Source: Ignavibacteriaceae bacterium (lineage in GTDB: Bacteria > Bacteroidota > Ignavibacteria > Ignavibacteriales > Ignavibacteriaceae). Taken from it: a stretch of 32,258 nucleotides of DNA. A program made the position numbers and the translations under genes. Under the pieces are notes generated by a model. That model was not told the DNA's origin. It worked only from the letters and a program-made list of their open reading frames with translations, and did not search any database. The DNA is taken from the NCBI GenBank assembly GCA_019638025.1, contig JAHBUO010000025.1, forward strand, positions 1 to 32,258, written 5' to 3'. This document shows positions 17,094 to 24,809 of this stretch, piece after piece. Within the stretch, counting starts at the first letter, position 1. The number at the start of each line of letters is the position of its first letter.

Positions 17094-17141
17094 TTTAGGA
17101 CAATTTGTTAGTGTTAACTAATGTCATTGTCCTAAATTTTT
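17094..17141 (+). terminator. Rho-independent-type terminator after the 597-residue gene
   Basis: TTTAGGACAAT (17094-17104) pairs perfectly with ATTGTCCTAAA (17126-17136), an 11-bp stem. The loop contains a second small stem, TTAGT/ACTAA around GTTA. Five T follow (17137-17141). The stem begins 8 bp after the stop codon. Confidence 0.8.
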
Positions 17142-17310
17142 AAACCTCGTGATCAACCACAACACTGCTATCACCCAATTTTCCACCTCATAACTAAATC
17201 CAAATAACGATAATTTTTCTCAAAAATAAATTCAAACAAAAACCATTTTTTTTGTAATTTAATCTCTTAAATAATCATCAAGTTTATATTTAAGTGGGTA
17301 CAATTTTTAA

Positions 17311-19203
17311 ATGAGAAAATGGCGCATAGAAGATTCTGCAGAATTATATAACATTAAGGGTTGGGGGATTAACTTTTTTTCTATTAACGATAAGGGGCAT
17401 GTTTGTGTTACTCCTAAAGGGAATGGAGTTAAAGTAGATCTAAAAGATGTGGTGGATGAACTGCAATTAAGAGATGTTTCAACTCCGGTTTTGTTGAGAT
17501 TTACAGACATTCTTGATAGTCGAATAGAGAAAATGGCAAACAGTTTTAAAATCGCCGCTGAAGAATATAATTTCAAAGCTCAGAATTTCATTATTTACCC
17601 AATCAAAGTTAATCAGATGCGACCGGTTGTGGAGGAGATAGTTGCTCACGGTAAAAAATTCAATATCGGATTGGAAGCCGGTTCAAAACCCGAACTCCAT
17701 GCAGTGATTGCAATTAATACAGATAATGATTCTTTAATTATCTGTAATGGTTACAAAGATGAAGACTACATCGAACTTGCCATTCTTGCCCAAAAAATGG
17801 GGAGGAAAATTTTTCTTGTTGTAGAAAAGTTGAACGAACTTAAATTGATTACTCGCATTGCCAAACAGCATAAAGTTAAACCAAATATCGGTATAAGAAT
17901 TAAATTAGCAAGTTCAGGAAGCGGTAAATGGGAAGATTCCGGAGGGGATGTAAGTAAATTTGGTTTAACATCAAGTGAACTCTTAGATGCGCTAGATTTT
18001 CTAGAAAAAAATAAAATGAAGGACACTCTAAAGTTAGTTCATTTTCATATTGGCAGCCAAATTAACAAGATTAGACGATTTAAAATTGCTATTAGAGAAG
18101 CATCCCAATTTTACGTTCAACTTCATAAACTTGGATTTGCGGTTGAGTTTGTTGATATCGGTGGGGGACTTGGTATTGATTATGACGGTACTCGTTCATC
18201 AAACAGCGAGAGTTCTGTAAATTATTCGATTCAAGAATATCTTAATGATGCAGTTGCCACTATGGCTGATGTTAGCGATAAAAATAACCTGCCTCATCCT
18301 AATATCATTACAGAATCCGGAAGAGCATTAACAGCTCATCACTCAGTATTAATTTTTCAAGTGTTAGAGTCTTCAACGCTCCCTGTTTGGGATGATGATG
18401 AAATTGTAAACAAGGAAGATCACGAACTTTTACGAGAACTCTATTCGCTTTGGGAGAATTTAAACCAACCCAAAATGCTTGAAACTTGGCACGATGCACT
18501 TCAGATCAGAGAAGAAGCTTTAGATAGATTCAGTTTGGGTATGTTGGACTTAAAAACGCGCGCAAAAATTGAAAAATTATTTTGGACTGTCGCCAAAGAT
18601 CTTCATTCTATGATGAATGAAATTAAACATATTCCTGAAGAATTAATTTATTTGAAAAAACTCTTGTCTGATAAATACTTCTGTAATTTTTCGCTTTTCC
18701 AATCTTTGCCCGACTCTTGGGCAATTGATCAGATATTCCCCATAATCCCAATTCAAAGATTGGAGGAAAAACCTGATAGGTCTGCTACTATTCAGGACAT
18801 TACATGTGACTCGGATGGGAAGATTGACAATTTTATTTCAACAAGAAATTTTTCTTATTACTTACCTGTTCATTCTTTAAGTCCAAAAGAGCCATATTAC
18901 ATAGGAGTTTTCTTGGTGGGTGCTTATCAAGAAATTTTGGGTGATTTGCATAATTTATTTGGGGATACGAATGCGGTTCATATTTCAGTTGATGATGATG
19001 GCTATAGAATAGACCAAATTATTGATGGAGAATCAGTTGCAGAAGTCCTTGATTATGTACAATACAATGCTAAAAAACTAGTTCGGATTGTAGAGACTTG
19101 GGTGATGTCAACAGTGAAAGCAGGAATAATTTCAGCCGAAGAGGGAAAAGAGTTTTTATCGAATTATAGATCCGGTTTATACGGCTATACCTATTTAGAA
19201 TAA
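17311..19203 (+). CDS. speA: Biosynthetic arginine decarboxylase
   Basis: 630 residues, full length for the PLP-dependent, alanine-racemase-fold SpeA that makes agmatine from arginine, the first step to putrescine and spermidine. Visible marks: N-terminal YNIKGWGINFFSIN, the PLP lysine K99 in YPIKVNQ, LEAGSKPEL, HFHIGSQI, VDIGGGLGIDYDG, ESGRALTAHHSV and the C-terminal STVKAGIISAEEG...GLYGYTYLE. No ribosome site is clear before the ATG. TATATTTA at 17285-17292 resembles a -7 element but lacks a matching -33. Transketolase follows after 20 bp, so the two may be cotranscribed. The rest of the upstream 224 bp holds the terminator of the preceding gene and AT-rich sequence. Confidence 0.96.
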   Translation: MRKWRIEDSAELYNIKGWGINFFSINDKGHVCVTPKGNGVKVDLKDVVDELQLRDVSTPVLLRFTDILDSRIEKMANSFKIAAEEYNFKAQNFIIYPIKVNQMRPVVEEIVAHGKKFNIGLEAGSKPELHAVIAINTDNDSLIICNGYKDEDYIELAILAQKMGRKIFLVVEKLNELKLITRIAKQHKVKPNIGIRIKLASSGSGKWEDSGGDVSKFGLTSSELLDALDFLEKNKMKDTLKLVHFHIGSQINKIRRFKIAIREASQFYVQLHKLGFAVEFVDIGGGLGIDYDGTRSSNSESSVNYSIQEYLNDAVATMADVSDKNNLPHPNIITESGRALTAHHSVLIFQVLESSTLPVWDDDEIVNKEDHELLRELYSLWENLNQPKMLETWHDALQIREEALDRFSLGMLDLKTRAKIEKLFWTVAKDLHSMMNEIKHIPEELIYLKKLLSDKYFCNFSLFQSLPDSWAIDQIFPIIPIQRLEEKPDRSATIQDITCDSDGKIDNFISTRNFSYYLPVHSLSPKEPYYIGVFLVGAYQEILGDLHNLFGDTNAVHISVDDDGYRIDQIIDGESVAEVLDYVQYNAKKLVRIVETWVMSTVKAGIISAEEGKEFLSNYRSGLYGYTYLE

Positions 19204-19223
19204 TTATTTTAAGAGAAAATTAA

Positions 19224-21212
19224 ATGAAGAACGATATCACTACTTTAACTGCAAATACAATAAGATTACTTGCAGCAGATGCAATACAAAAAGCAAATTC
19301 CGGACACCCGGGAATGCCTATGGGAATGGCTGATGTTGCAACTATACTATGGACGGAATATTTAATCCACAACCCGTCAAAACCCGATTGGTTTCTCAGA
19401 GATCGATTTGTTCTTTCCGCAGGGCATGGGTCTACTTTATTATATGCATTACTCCATTTAAGTGGGTATGAACTATCTATTGAAGAATTAAAATCATTTC
19501 GACAGTGGGGAAGTAGAACTGCCGGACATCCTGAATTTGGTGTAATTCCCGGAATCGAAACTACAACCGGGCCATTGGGACAGGGTTTTGCAAATGCTGT
19601 CGGAATGGGGATAGCTTCAAAATTATTAGCATCACGTTTTGCAACTAGCAATGAGAAAGTCTTCAGACGAAATAAAGTTTATGCGATTGTTAGTGATGGC
19701 GATTTGATGGAAGGAATATCGCACGAAGCCGCATCAATAGCGGGACATCTACAACTTGAAAACTTAATTTTCTTTTATGATGATAACAATATTACAATTG
19801 AAGGGAATACTTCATTAGCATTTTCTGAAAATATCAAATTACGTTTTGAATCATATAATTGGAATGTTTTAGAAACTGATGCATACAACCACGATAGCAT
19901 TAGAAGTGTAATTAAATCAGCACAATGTGAGAGTTCAAAACCTACCTTGATTATTTGTAAATCTAAAATTGGTTTTGGTAGTCCTAATAAAGTAAATACA
20001 AGTGAAGTACACGGTGCACCATTAGGTGAAGAAGAATTACAACTAACAAAAGAAAATTTGGGATTCGATTGTAATCAACAATTTTTTATTCCCGATGAAG
20101 TTAAAAATTATTTCCAAAAGAGGAAAATTCAGCTTGAGGATGTATATGGTGTATGGTATGATGAATTCAGTCTTTGGGAGAAATCGAATACTGACGATGC
20201 AGAATTACTCCGGAAATATCTCAATAATTTTTATCCGGAAAATATTGAAGATGAACTTCTAATTGCTGCCGGTTCTGAAGCAAATGCAACGCGTTCGATA
20301 TCGGGAAAAGTGATTCAAAAAATTGCTGAATTAATTCCAAATTTTATCGGTGGATCAGCTGATTTAGCTCCTTCAACAAATACATTCATGAAAAAATACA
20401 AAGCAATTTTCCCGAATGATTTTTCAGGCAAAAACTTTCATTTTGGAATACGAGAGCATGCAATGGGTGCAATAATGAATGGTATTGCTGCGTATGGTGG
20501 TTTTCGAGTATTTGGAGCAACCTTCTTTGTTTTTTCAGATTATATGAGGCCTGCTATTCGATTAGCATCGATCATGCATCTTCCTGTTGTTTATGTATTT
20601 ACACACGATTCAATATTTGTTGGAGAGGATGGACCTACTCATCAACCGGTTGAACATTTAGCGGCATTAAGATTAATCCCGGGAGTTACTATTTTTCGAC
20701 CGGCAGATCCTGTCGAAACTGCAATGGCGTGGAGTTATGCAGTTAAAAATGATAAGAACCCAGTTGCTTTATTACTTACACGTCAAAAAACCGGAGTGCT
20801 TGGTCAAGAAAGAAAACCTCAAAAAGATGAAATTCTCAAGGGAGCTTATATAGTTGAAGACTGTGAGTCCCCACAAGTTGTTATTGCCGCAAGTGGTTCT
20901 GAATTATTTCCGGTTCTTGAAGCAAAGAAATTATTAGAGAATAAATATGCAGTAAGAGTTGTATCTATTCCTTCATTAGAGTTATTCAATTCTCAATCAG
21001 AAGATTATAAAAAATCTCTTTTCCCGACAGATGTCCCTGTAGTTGTTGTAGAAGCTGCATTGATGAATGGTTGGGGTGATATTTTTAGGCAAAAACTATT
21101 GAAAATTGGATTAAATAAATTTGGTGCTTCAGGTCCTTACCAAACACTTGCTGAAAAGTATGGGTTAATCGGATCAAGCATCGCACAAAAAGTCAAAGAT
21201 TTTATTTCTTAA
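19224..21212 (+). CDS. tkt: Transketolase
   Basis: 662 residues, single-chain transketolase of the pentose phosphate pathway (thiamine diphosphate and divalent metal). The cofactor motif runs from SDGDLMEGISHEAA (D158-G159-D160) to N188. Other marks are NSGHPGMPMGMA, SAGHGSTLLYALLHLSGY, TTTGPLGQGFANAVGMG, GGSADLAPSTNT, FGIREHAMGAIMNG, THDSIFVGEDGPTHQPVE and LIPGVTIFRPAD, covering the PP, Pyr and C-terminal domains in order. It follows speA by 20 bp. It converges on the hydrolase gene with only one base between the two stop codons, so no terminator fits between them and the transcripts must overlap at their ends. Confidence 0.97.
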   Translation: MKNDITTLTANTIRLLAADAIQKANSGHPGMPMGMADVATILWTEYLIHNPSKPDWFLRDRFVLSAGHGSTLLYALLHLSGYELSIEELKSFRQWGSRTAGHPEFGVIPGIETTTGPLGQGFANAVGMGIASKLLASRFATSNEKVFRRNKVYAIVSDGDLMEGISHEAASIAGHLQLENLIFFYDDNNITIEGNTSLAFSENIKLRFESYNWNVLETDAYNHDSIRSVIKSAQCESSKPTLIICKSKIGFGSPNKVNTSEVHGAPLGEEELQLTKENLGFDCNQQFFIPDEVKNYFQKRKIQLEDVYGVWYDEFSLWEKSNTDDAELLRKYLNNFYPENIEDELLIAAGSEANATRSISGKVIQKIAELIPNFIGGSADLAPSTNTFMKKYKAIFPNDFSGKNFHFGIREHAMGAIMNGIAAYGGFRVFGATFFVFSDYMRPAIRLASIMHLPVVYVFTHDSIFVGEDGPTHQPVEHLAALRLIPGVTIFRPADPVETAMAWSYAVKNDKNPVALLLTRQKTGVLGQERKPQKDEILKGAYIVEDCESPQVVIAASGSELFPVLEAKKLLENKYAVRVVSIPSLELFNSQSEDYKKSLFPTDVPVVVVEAALMNGWGDIFRQKLLKIGLNKFGASGPYQTLAEKYGLIGSSIAQKVKDFIS

Positions 21213-21213
21213 A

Positions 21214-22110
21214 TTATTTATTCTTAGATTCGACTTTATCTAAAAATTTGACAATTAAGTTATTGTACTCATCTTTCTTTTCAAGATGATGACTATGCGT
21301 TGCATCTTCGAAGATATGGATTTTTGAACCTTCTAAATTGTTGCAATAAATTGATGTTGACTCCGGAGTTGCTTCATCAAAACGACCAGCTGTAAACAAA
21401 GCAGGTCTTTTAATCTTTTTAAGTTCACCAATACGATTATATCCTTTTAGATTTCCCGATAGATTAAACTCACTAGCTCCCCACATATAATTGTAGACAT
21501 TTATCCCCATTTTATTAAAAGTTCGTTGAAGCGATTCAGGCCAAGGCTCCATATTACATACATGTTTTCTGTAGTATAGCATCATTGCATTTTGGTATTC
21601 AAGTGATGAAAAATCATTTTTAATCTCAGCTTGATAAATTATATCTTGGACTTCAATTTCTAAATTACTGAGATAATTCCTCTGATCTTTCATCCATAAT
21701 TCAGTAGATAAACACGGAGCCGATAGAATTATACTTTTTACTCGTGAATCATTAGTTCTGAGTAAATAATCTACCGCAATCATTGTTCCCCATGATTGAC
21801 CAAGTAAGTGGACAGCACCAAAATTAAAATAATTGATGATTGTAGCAAGTTCATCTAAAAAGCGGTCAATGTTCCAGAGATTATCATTATTTGGTCTGTC
21901 GGAATTTCCACTTCCAAGTTGATCATAAAATAGGATGGGGCGGTTATCATTAATATCAGCAATTGATTCCAGGTAATCATGTGTTGCACCTGGTCCACCA
22001 TGAATTACTATTAGAGGGCATTTATTCGAGTTTGGATTTATTAACTTATACCAAATCTTTCCACCTTCTACTTCGATGAATCCTACATTATCACTTTTAG
22101 ATTGGTTCAT
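21214..22110 (-). CDS. Proline iminopeptidase-like alpha/beta hydrolase (family S33)
   Basis: 298 residues, no signal peptide. The oxyanion motif HGGPGATHDYL (37-47), FYDQLGSGNSDRP, the nucleophile elbow G104-Q-S106-W-G108, acid D245 in AGRFDEATPE and base H272 in ATHSHHLEK give a complete triad. HGGPG and GQSWG are characteristic of proline iminopeptidases and the tricorn-interacting factor F1 group, which release N-terminal residues (often Pro) from peptides in the cytosol. A few HGGPG hydrolases act on other amides, so the substrate is not proven. It is monocistronic on the minus strand, downstream of the tandem RNA units at 22183-22541. AATATTTG within the 9-bp inverted repeat at 22120-22148 may be its -7 element. 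Confidence 0.88.
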   Translation of the reverse strand: MNQSKSDNVGFIEVEGGKIWYKLINPNSNKCPLIVIHGGPGATHDYLESIADINDNRPILFYDQLGSGNSDRPNNDNLWNIDRFLDELATIINYFNFGAVHLLGQSWGTMIAVDYLLRTNDSRVKSIILSAPCLSTELWMKDQRNYLSNLEIEVQDIIYQAEIKNDFSSLEYQNAMMLYYRKHVCNMEPWPESLQRTFNKMGINVYNYMWGASEFNLSGNLKGYNRIGELKKIKRPALFTAGRFDEATPESTSIYCNNLEGSKIHIFEDATHSHHLEKKDEYNNLIVKFLDKVESKNK

Positions 22111-22119
22111 TTATAACTC

Positions 22120-22148
22120 AACAATATTATGAATATACAAATATTGTT
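22120..22148. promoter_or_regulatory. 9-bp inverted repeat over the hydrolase promoter
   Basis: AACAATATT (22120-22128) and AATATTGTT (22140-22148) are perfect complements around 11 bp. On the minus strand the right arm contains AATATTTG-like sequence that could serve as the -7 element, with TTTT 19 nt upstream. The repeat ends 10 bp before the hydrolase ATG. It could be an operator or a leader hairpin. Confidence 0.35.
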
Positions 22149-22182
22149 AATTGAAATGTGAAGTAAAAGAAATATTTAAAGT

Positions 22183-22332
22183 AAAAAAACCGGTGAATAA
22201 ATTATATTATTTTCGGGGACACAAGAATAATATATCTTGGGGTTTACTCACCGGTAAAGAGGGGTATTATTCAATAAATTAACAAACAACTGCCAAAGGC
22301 TAATCAAAATTACTAACGCATTTCTCGATAAC
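22183..22332 (-). ncRNA. Putative small RNA, copy A
   Basis: Read on the minus strand: a C/U-rich segment ACCCCTCTTT, then ACCGGTGA, a single-stranded stretch with AAACCCCAAG, an inner 9-bp stem TATATTATT/AATAATATA enclosing a loop with TCCCCGAA, then TCACCGGT closing the outer 8-bp stem (22189-22196 with 22248-22255), then six T (22183-22188). This has the shape of a bacterial sRNA with an intrinsic terminator and two exposed CCCC seeds. Its 5' end is not defined; I place it just after the conserved upstream block at 22333-22367. It lies between the response regulator and the hydrolase genes. It could instead be part of the hydrolase leader, but the T-run argues for an end here. Confidence 0.42.
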
Positions 22333-22367
22333 AAAATAAAATTCTACAAACGAAAAATATAATCGAC
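22333..22367 (-). promoter_or_regulatory. Conserved upstream block of RNA copy A
   Basis: 35 bp matching the block of copy B (22507-22541) in 27 positions without gaps. On the minus strand both contain a TTG (TTTG in A, CTTG in B) followed 16 nt later by TA (TATCGA in A, TAACAT in B). Equal spacing in both suggests a promoter, though the distance is shorter than the usual Bacteroidota spacing. Confidence 0.35.
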
Positions 22368-22388
22368 GAGTGATAAAAGTATGATTTG

Positions 22389-22506
22389 AAAAAAGTGCCG
22401 GTGATGTCTTGGGCAAAGAATCATTTTCGGGGTTTATTTTATGAAAATCACCGGCAGAGAGGCCTATTTGTTGATGAGTAAAAATATAACAATAATTTAT
22501 GTTATT
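22389..22506 (-). ncRNA. Putative small RNA, copy B
   Basis: Read on the minus strand: AATAGGCCTCTC, then TGCCGGTGAT, a 42-nt enclosed stretch with AAACCCCGAAAA and TTTGCCCAAGA, then ATCACCGGCA closing a perfect 10-bp stem (22396-22405 with 22447-22456), then C and six T (22389-22394). Compared with copy A the first stem pair of the shared 8 bp changes from A-T to G-C, a compensated change, and the stem gains one pair at each end. The enclosed part has lost the inner AT stem of copy A but keeps two C-rich motifs, in swapped context. It starts about 50 nt downstream of the response regulator stop and could also arise by processing of that mRNA. Confidence 0.42.
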
Positions 22507-22541
22507 GAAATGAAATTCAACAAGTGAAGAATTAAATCGAC
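22507..22541 (-). promoter_or_regulatory. Conserved upstream block of RNA copy B
   Basis: Counterpart of 22333-22367 (27 of 35 identical). It begins 18 bp downstream of the response regulator stop codon. Its minus-strand TTG and TA elements have the same 16-nt spacing as in copy A. Confidence 0.35.
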
Positions 22542-22558
22542 AAACGCAAATTAATAAT

Positions 22559-23356
22559 TTATATCCCTCTCAGTTTGCCTTTGAGTTTTCGCGAGAATCT
22601 TTGACTAATTAGAAACGGTTCATCGTGTCCCTTTAAGAAAATTTTGTAACTATAATTATCACCTTTTTCCACTGTTGAAACTTGATTTATATTAATTATG
22701 GTTGAACGATGAATTTGCAAAAAATAATTTTCGGGGAGAGATGCATTCCATGCTTTTAACGTTTTCTTTATATAATAGGACTTCCCGTTATCTATAAAAA
22801 TTACGGTATAGTCTTTATCTGCCTTGATAAGAGCAATATTTCTAATAAAGACAAATTGACTTTTCTTCCCTGAAGTTAAAAAAAATGAATCGTCGTAACC
22901 AAACATTTTTTGTTCAGTTGGACTTTCGTTGCCGGAAAGAGATTTTTTTAGATTATCAATTTCAATTTTATATGTATCGGTAATTTGAGATGTCCGTTTC
23001 AGTCTTGCTGATATAGCATTTAATAATTCTTCGCGTGAAAAAGGTTTAGGAATGTAATCATCGGCACCTAACTCCATACCTTTTCTAATGTTCTTAACTT
23101 CATTTAAACCAGAAGCAAATATAAACGGAGTTGTTCTATTTCTGCTCTGCTCATCGACTTTAGCTAAAATGTCAAATCCTGTAACATCAGGAAGCATTAT
23201 ATCACTTAGCACTAAATCGTACTTAAACTTTTTTATAAGTTTAAGTGCGTCTTTACCATTAGTTGCTAGGGTTACATTAAACCCTTCTTGTGAAAGTATT
23301 TCTGTGACACTTTCTTGTAAAGCTAAATCATCTTCGATATAAAGGATATCTGTCAT
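22559..23356 (-). CDS. LytTR-family response regulator
   Basis: 265 residues from ATG at 23354-23356; a TTG one codon upstream is less likely. The receiver domain (1-120) has the acidic pair D9-D10 with E8, phosphoacceptor D52 in LSDIMLPD, S82 and K104 in IPKPF. A short charged linker leads to a LytTR DNA-binding domain (about 160-265) with FIRNIALIKADKDYTVIFI, YYIKKTLKAW, LPENYFLQIHRSTIININQV and a FLISQRFSRKLKGKL end. LytTR regulators bind paired ~10-bp direct repeats near promoters and often control envelope or secreted functions. No histidine kinase is adjacent, so it is an orphan here. It lies 64 bp after the RlpA gene and may be cotranscribed with it. The putative sRNA pair lies directly downstream. 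Confidence 0.93.
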   Translation of the reverse strand: MTDILYIEDDLALQESVTEILSQEGFNVTLATNGKDALKLIKKFKYDLVLSDIMLPDVTGFDILAKVDEQSRNRTTPFIFASGLNEVKNIRKGMELGADDYIPKPFSREELLNAISARLKRTSQITDTYKIEIDNLKKSLSGNESPTEQKMFGYDDSFFLTSGKKSQFVFIRNIALIKADKDYTVIFIDNGKSYYIKKTLKAWNASLPENYFLQIHRSTIININQVSTVEKGDNYSYKIFLKGHDEPFLISQRFSRKLKGKLRGI

Positions 23357-23420
23357 CAATAATAAGAATATTTATACATACCAAGATGTCAATTATTCTG
23401 ATAATCAACAATGACAAAAA

Positions 23421-23879
23421 TTACTCTCCCCATTTAAGTACATCAACTTGTACGTTGATAACTCCATTACTTATCATTCCCAGTGCTGAAGCAGCTCTTC
23501 GGGATAAGTCAATTAACCTTTTATTTCTTGATGGAGTTCTATCATTAATTCTTACAATTACAAATTTTTGATTACTTAAATTAGTCACTCTAACTATCGT
23601 ATTGAATGGGAAATCAATATGAGCAGCTGTGAGGTCATTGTTGCTAAATTTTTCACCATTCGCAGTTTTTCTACCGTTAAATTTATTAGCATAAAATGAA
23701 GCTTCTCCTGTAGCTGAAAATAATGCTTTGCTATTCTTTAAGGAGTTGAATAAAAGTGTATCATAATTAGCAGTGATGTGAAGTTCTGTCTCTTCTTGAT
23801 ATCTTAAGGAGGAAGAACATCCGTTGATGATTAATACTATAATTAGTACAAAACATATAATGAATTCTCTCGGTTTCAC
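23421..23879 (-). CDS. rlpA: RlpA-like septal ring lipoprotein (double-psi beta-barrel)
   Basis: 152 residues from GTG at 23877-23879, which overlaps the upstream TGA by 4 bp (GTGA), so translation is coupled. The signal peptide ends in a lipobox with Cys21 (IINGCSSS). The double-psi barrel carries the RlpA signature: GEASFYANKFNGRKTANGE, LTAAHIDFPFNTIVRVTNL, and VRINDRTPSRNKRLIDLS. Known RlpA proteins are outer-membrane lipoproteins at the division septum; some are lytic transglycosylases acting on naked glycan strands. There is no C-terminal SPOR domain, so septal targeting would need another route. The usual Gly after NDR is Thr here. Activity cannot be judged from sequence. Confidence 0.88.
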   Translation of the reverse strand: MKPREFIICFVLIIVLIINGCSSSLRYQEETELHITANYDTLLFNSLKNSKALFSATGEASFYANKFNGRKTANGEKFSNNDLTAAHIDFPFNTIVRVTNLSNQKFVIVRINDRTPSRNKRLIDLSRRAASALGMISNGVINVQVDVLKWGE

Positions 23880-24745
23880 TTGTCTTTGTAAAATTGTTGA
23901 CGGGAATTTATAATATCTTCAATTTCATTAGTCTCTGTAAAATCAGATTGTTCAAGCTTTTTATATAAAAAACTAAAGTAATCTTTTAGTTCAGAAGAAT
24001 CTTTTTGTTCTACTAAAAATTTATAAGTCGATTTAACCTCATTTTTTAACTTTCCTCGATCATCAAATATTGGAGCATTGTCGAACTTACCAAGCAGAGC
24101 ATCAACATAGTTTTCTTGAATATTATTTATTTGTGATGAATAATAGGAATGAGGGTACTTTTTAAGATAATCATTCCATGTTAATATTCTCTTTGCAACT
24201 TTTTTGAAAGTTATTACTAAAGCTGCATCATCAGCAAATCCCTCACTCAGTTCTCTGCTTCGATAATTCAAATATTCAGAGAAGGCCGGAGATAGATATT
24301 TGGCAAAATTCATTGTCAGAAAATTTGGAGCTTCTTCAACGTAAAAATATCCCTCTGATTGTGATAGTATAAACCCACTTCCTTTTACAAGTTCTTTAAA
24401 TCCCCTCACTACAGAATCTCTTTTAAATGAATTGTCTGACAATTTATTAAGGAGGTCAAGGTCAAACATCAAACTATCATTTAGTTTATATTTTACTTTA
24501 TAATAGTAGTTTGTGAAAAGTAGAAAGGATGAATCCCGTTGTTCCACCGGGAGTTTAGAAATATTTATTTTATAATATTCAATTGCTTTTGGAATAGAGT
24601 GTAACAAATCAGATTGTAATAAACTCAATTCATTTTCAAAGTCTTTGAGATAAGAGGCACTATCTTTTTCTGTACAACCGCCGTAAATGGTTATCCAAAT
24701 CGTTAAAACCATCGGGATAAACATCTTGACATATCTGCTTCTCAT
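23876..24745 (-). CDS. Unknown lipoprotein
   Basis: 289 residues from ATG at 24743-24745. The frame opens further up at a TTG (24781), but that TTG lies inside the promoter at 24779-24809, and AAAGG stands 9 nt before the ATG. The signal peptide ends in a lipobox with Cys24 (IYGGC). The mature part is mainly helical and rich in Leu, Lys, Asp and Tyr (for example FENELSLLQSDLLHSI, LLNKLSDNSFKRDSVVRGFK, YFSFLYKKLEQSDF), without repeats, membrane segments or catalytic motifs that I recognise. It is coupled to the RlpA-like gene by a 4-bp overlap, so a role with RlpA at the envelope is plausible but unproven. Confidence 0.75.
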   Translation of the reverse strand: MRSRYVKMFIPMVLTIWITIYGGCTEKDSASYLKDFENELSLLQSDLLHSIPKAIEYYKINISKLPVEQRDSSFLLFTNYYYKVKYKLNDSLMFDLDLLNKLSDNSFKRDSVVRGFKELVKGSGFILSQSEGYFYVEEAPNFLTMNFAKYLSPAFSEYLNYRSRELSEGFADDAALVITFKKVAKRILTWNDYLKKYPHSYYSSQINNIQENYVDALLGKFDNAPIFDDRGKLKNEVKSTYKFLVEQKDSSELKDYFSFLYKKLEQSDFTETNEIEDIINSRQQFYKDK

Positions 24746-24778
24746 TATTGAATACCTTTCCGGATAATAAATAGAGTA

Positions 24779-24809
24779 CAAAACTATTTATTTTGAACTA
24801 ATCATCAAA
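24779..24809 (-). promoter_or_regulatory. Bacteroidota-type promoter of the lipoprotein-rlpA operon
   Basis: On the minus strand TTTG (complement of 24806-24809), 19 nt, then TAGTTTTG (complement of 24779-24786). Both elements match the Bacteroidota consensus exactly at the expected spacing. Transcription would start about 27 nt before the ATG at 24745. Confidence 0.65.

Larger units (their letters stand above)
22111..22558. other. 448-bp gene-free region with two tandem copies of a structured unit
   Basis: No credible open frame exists on either strand. From left to right it holds the putative promoter and operator of the hydrolase gene (22120-22148), unit A (22183-22367) and unit B (22389-22541). 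The two units share three blocks. The block 22248-22268 matches 22448-22468 in 17 of 21 positions at exactly 200 bp offset. The block 22333-22367 matches 22507-22541 in 27 of 35 positions without gaps. Both units also share the CCGGTGA arm and an ATTTTCGGGG decamer. The units face the minus strand, judged by their T-runs. Confidence 0.7.

Noticed and set aside
19220..19651. 143-codon open frame antisense to the start of transketolase
   Set aside because: It lies wholly within a well-supported gene, has no recognisable product and no start signals.
22183..22456. The paired units as REP/MITE-like mobile elements
   Set aside because: No target-site duplication, no terminal repeats shared between the outer ends of the units, and no further copies in the window; directional T-runs and upstream blocks fit RNA genes better. 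A genome-wide copy count would settle it.
22721..22738. ATTTTCGGGGA inside the response regulator, also found in RNA copy A (10 of the bases also in copy B)
   Set aside because: The 11-base match falls in codons for the conserved LPENYF segment of the LytTR domain; it is explained by coding needs and chance.
23357..23359. TTG as start of the LytTR regulator
   Set aside because: It is directly followed by ATG, and the protein begins normally at the ATG.
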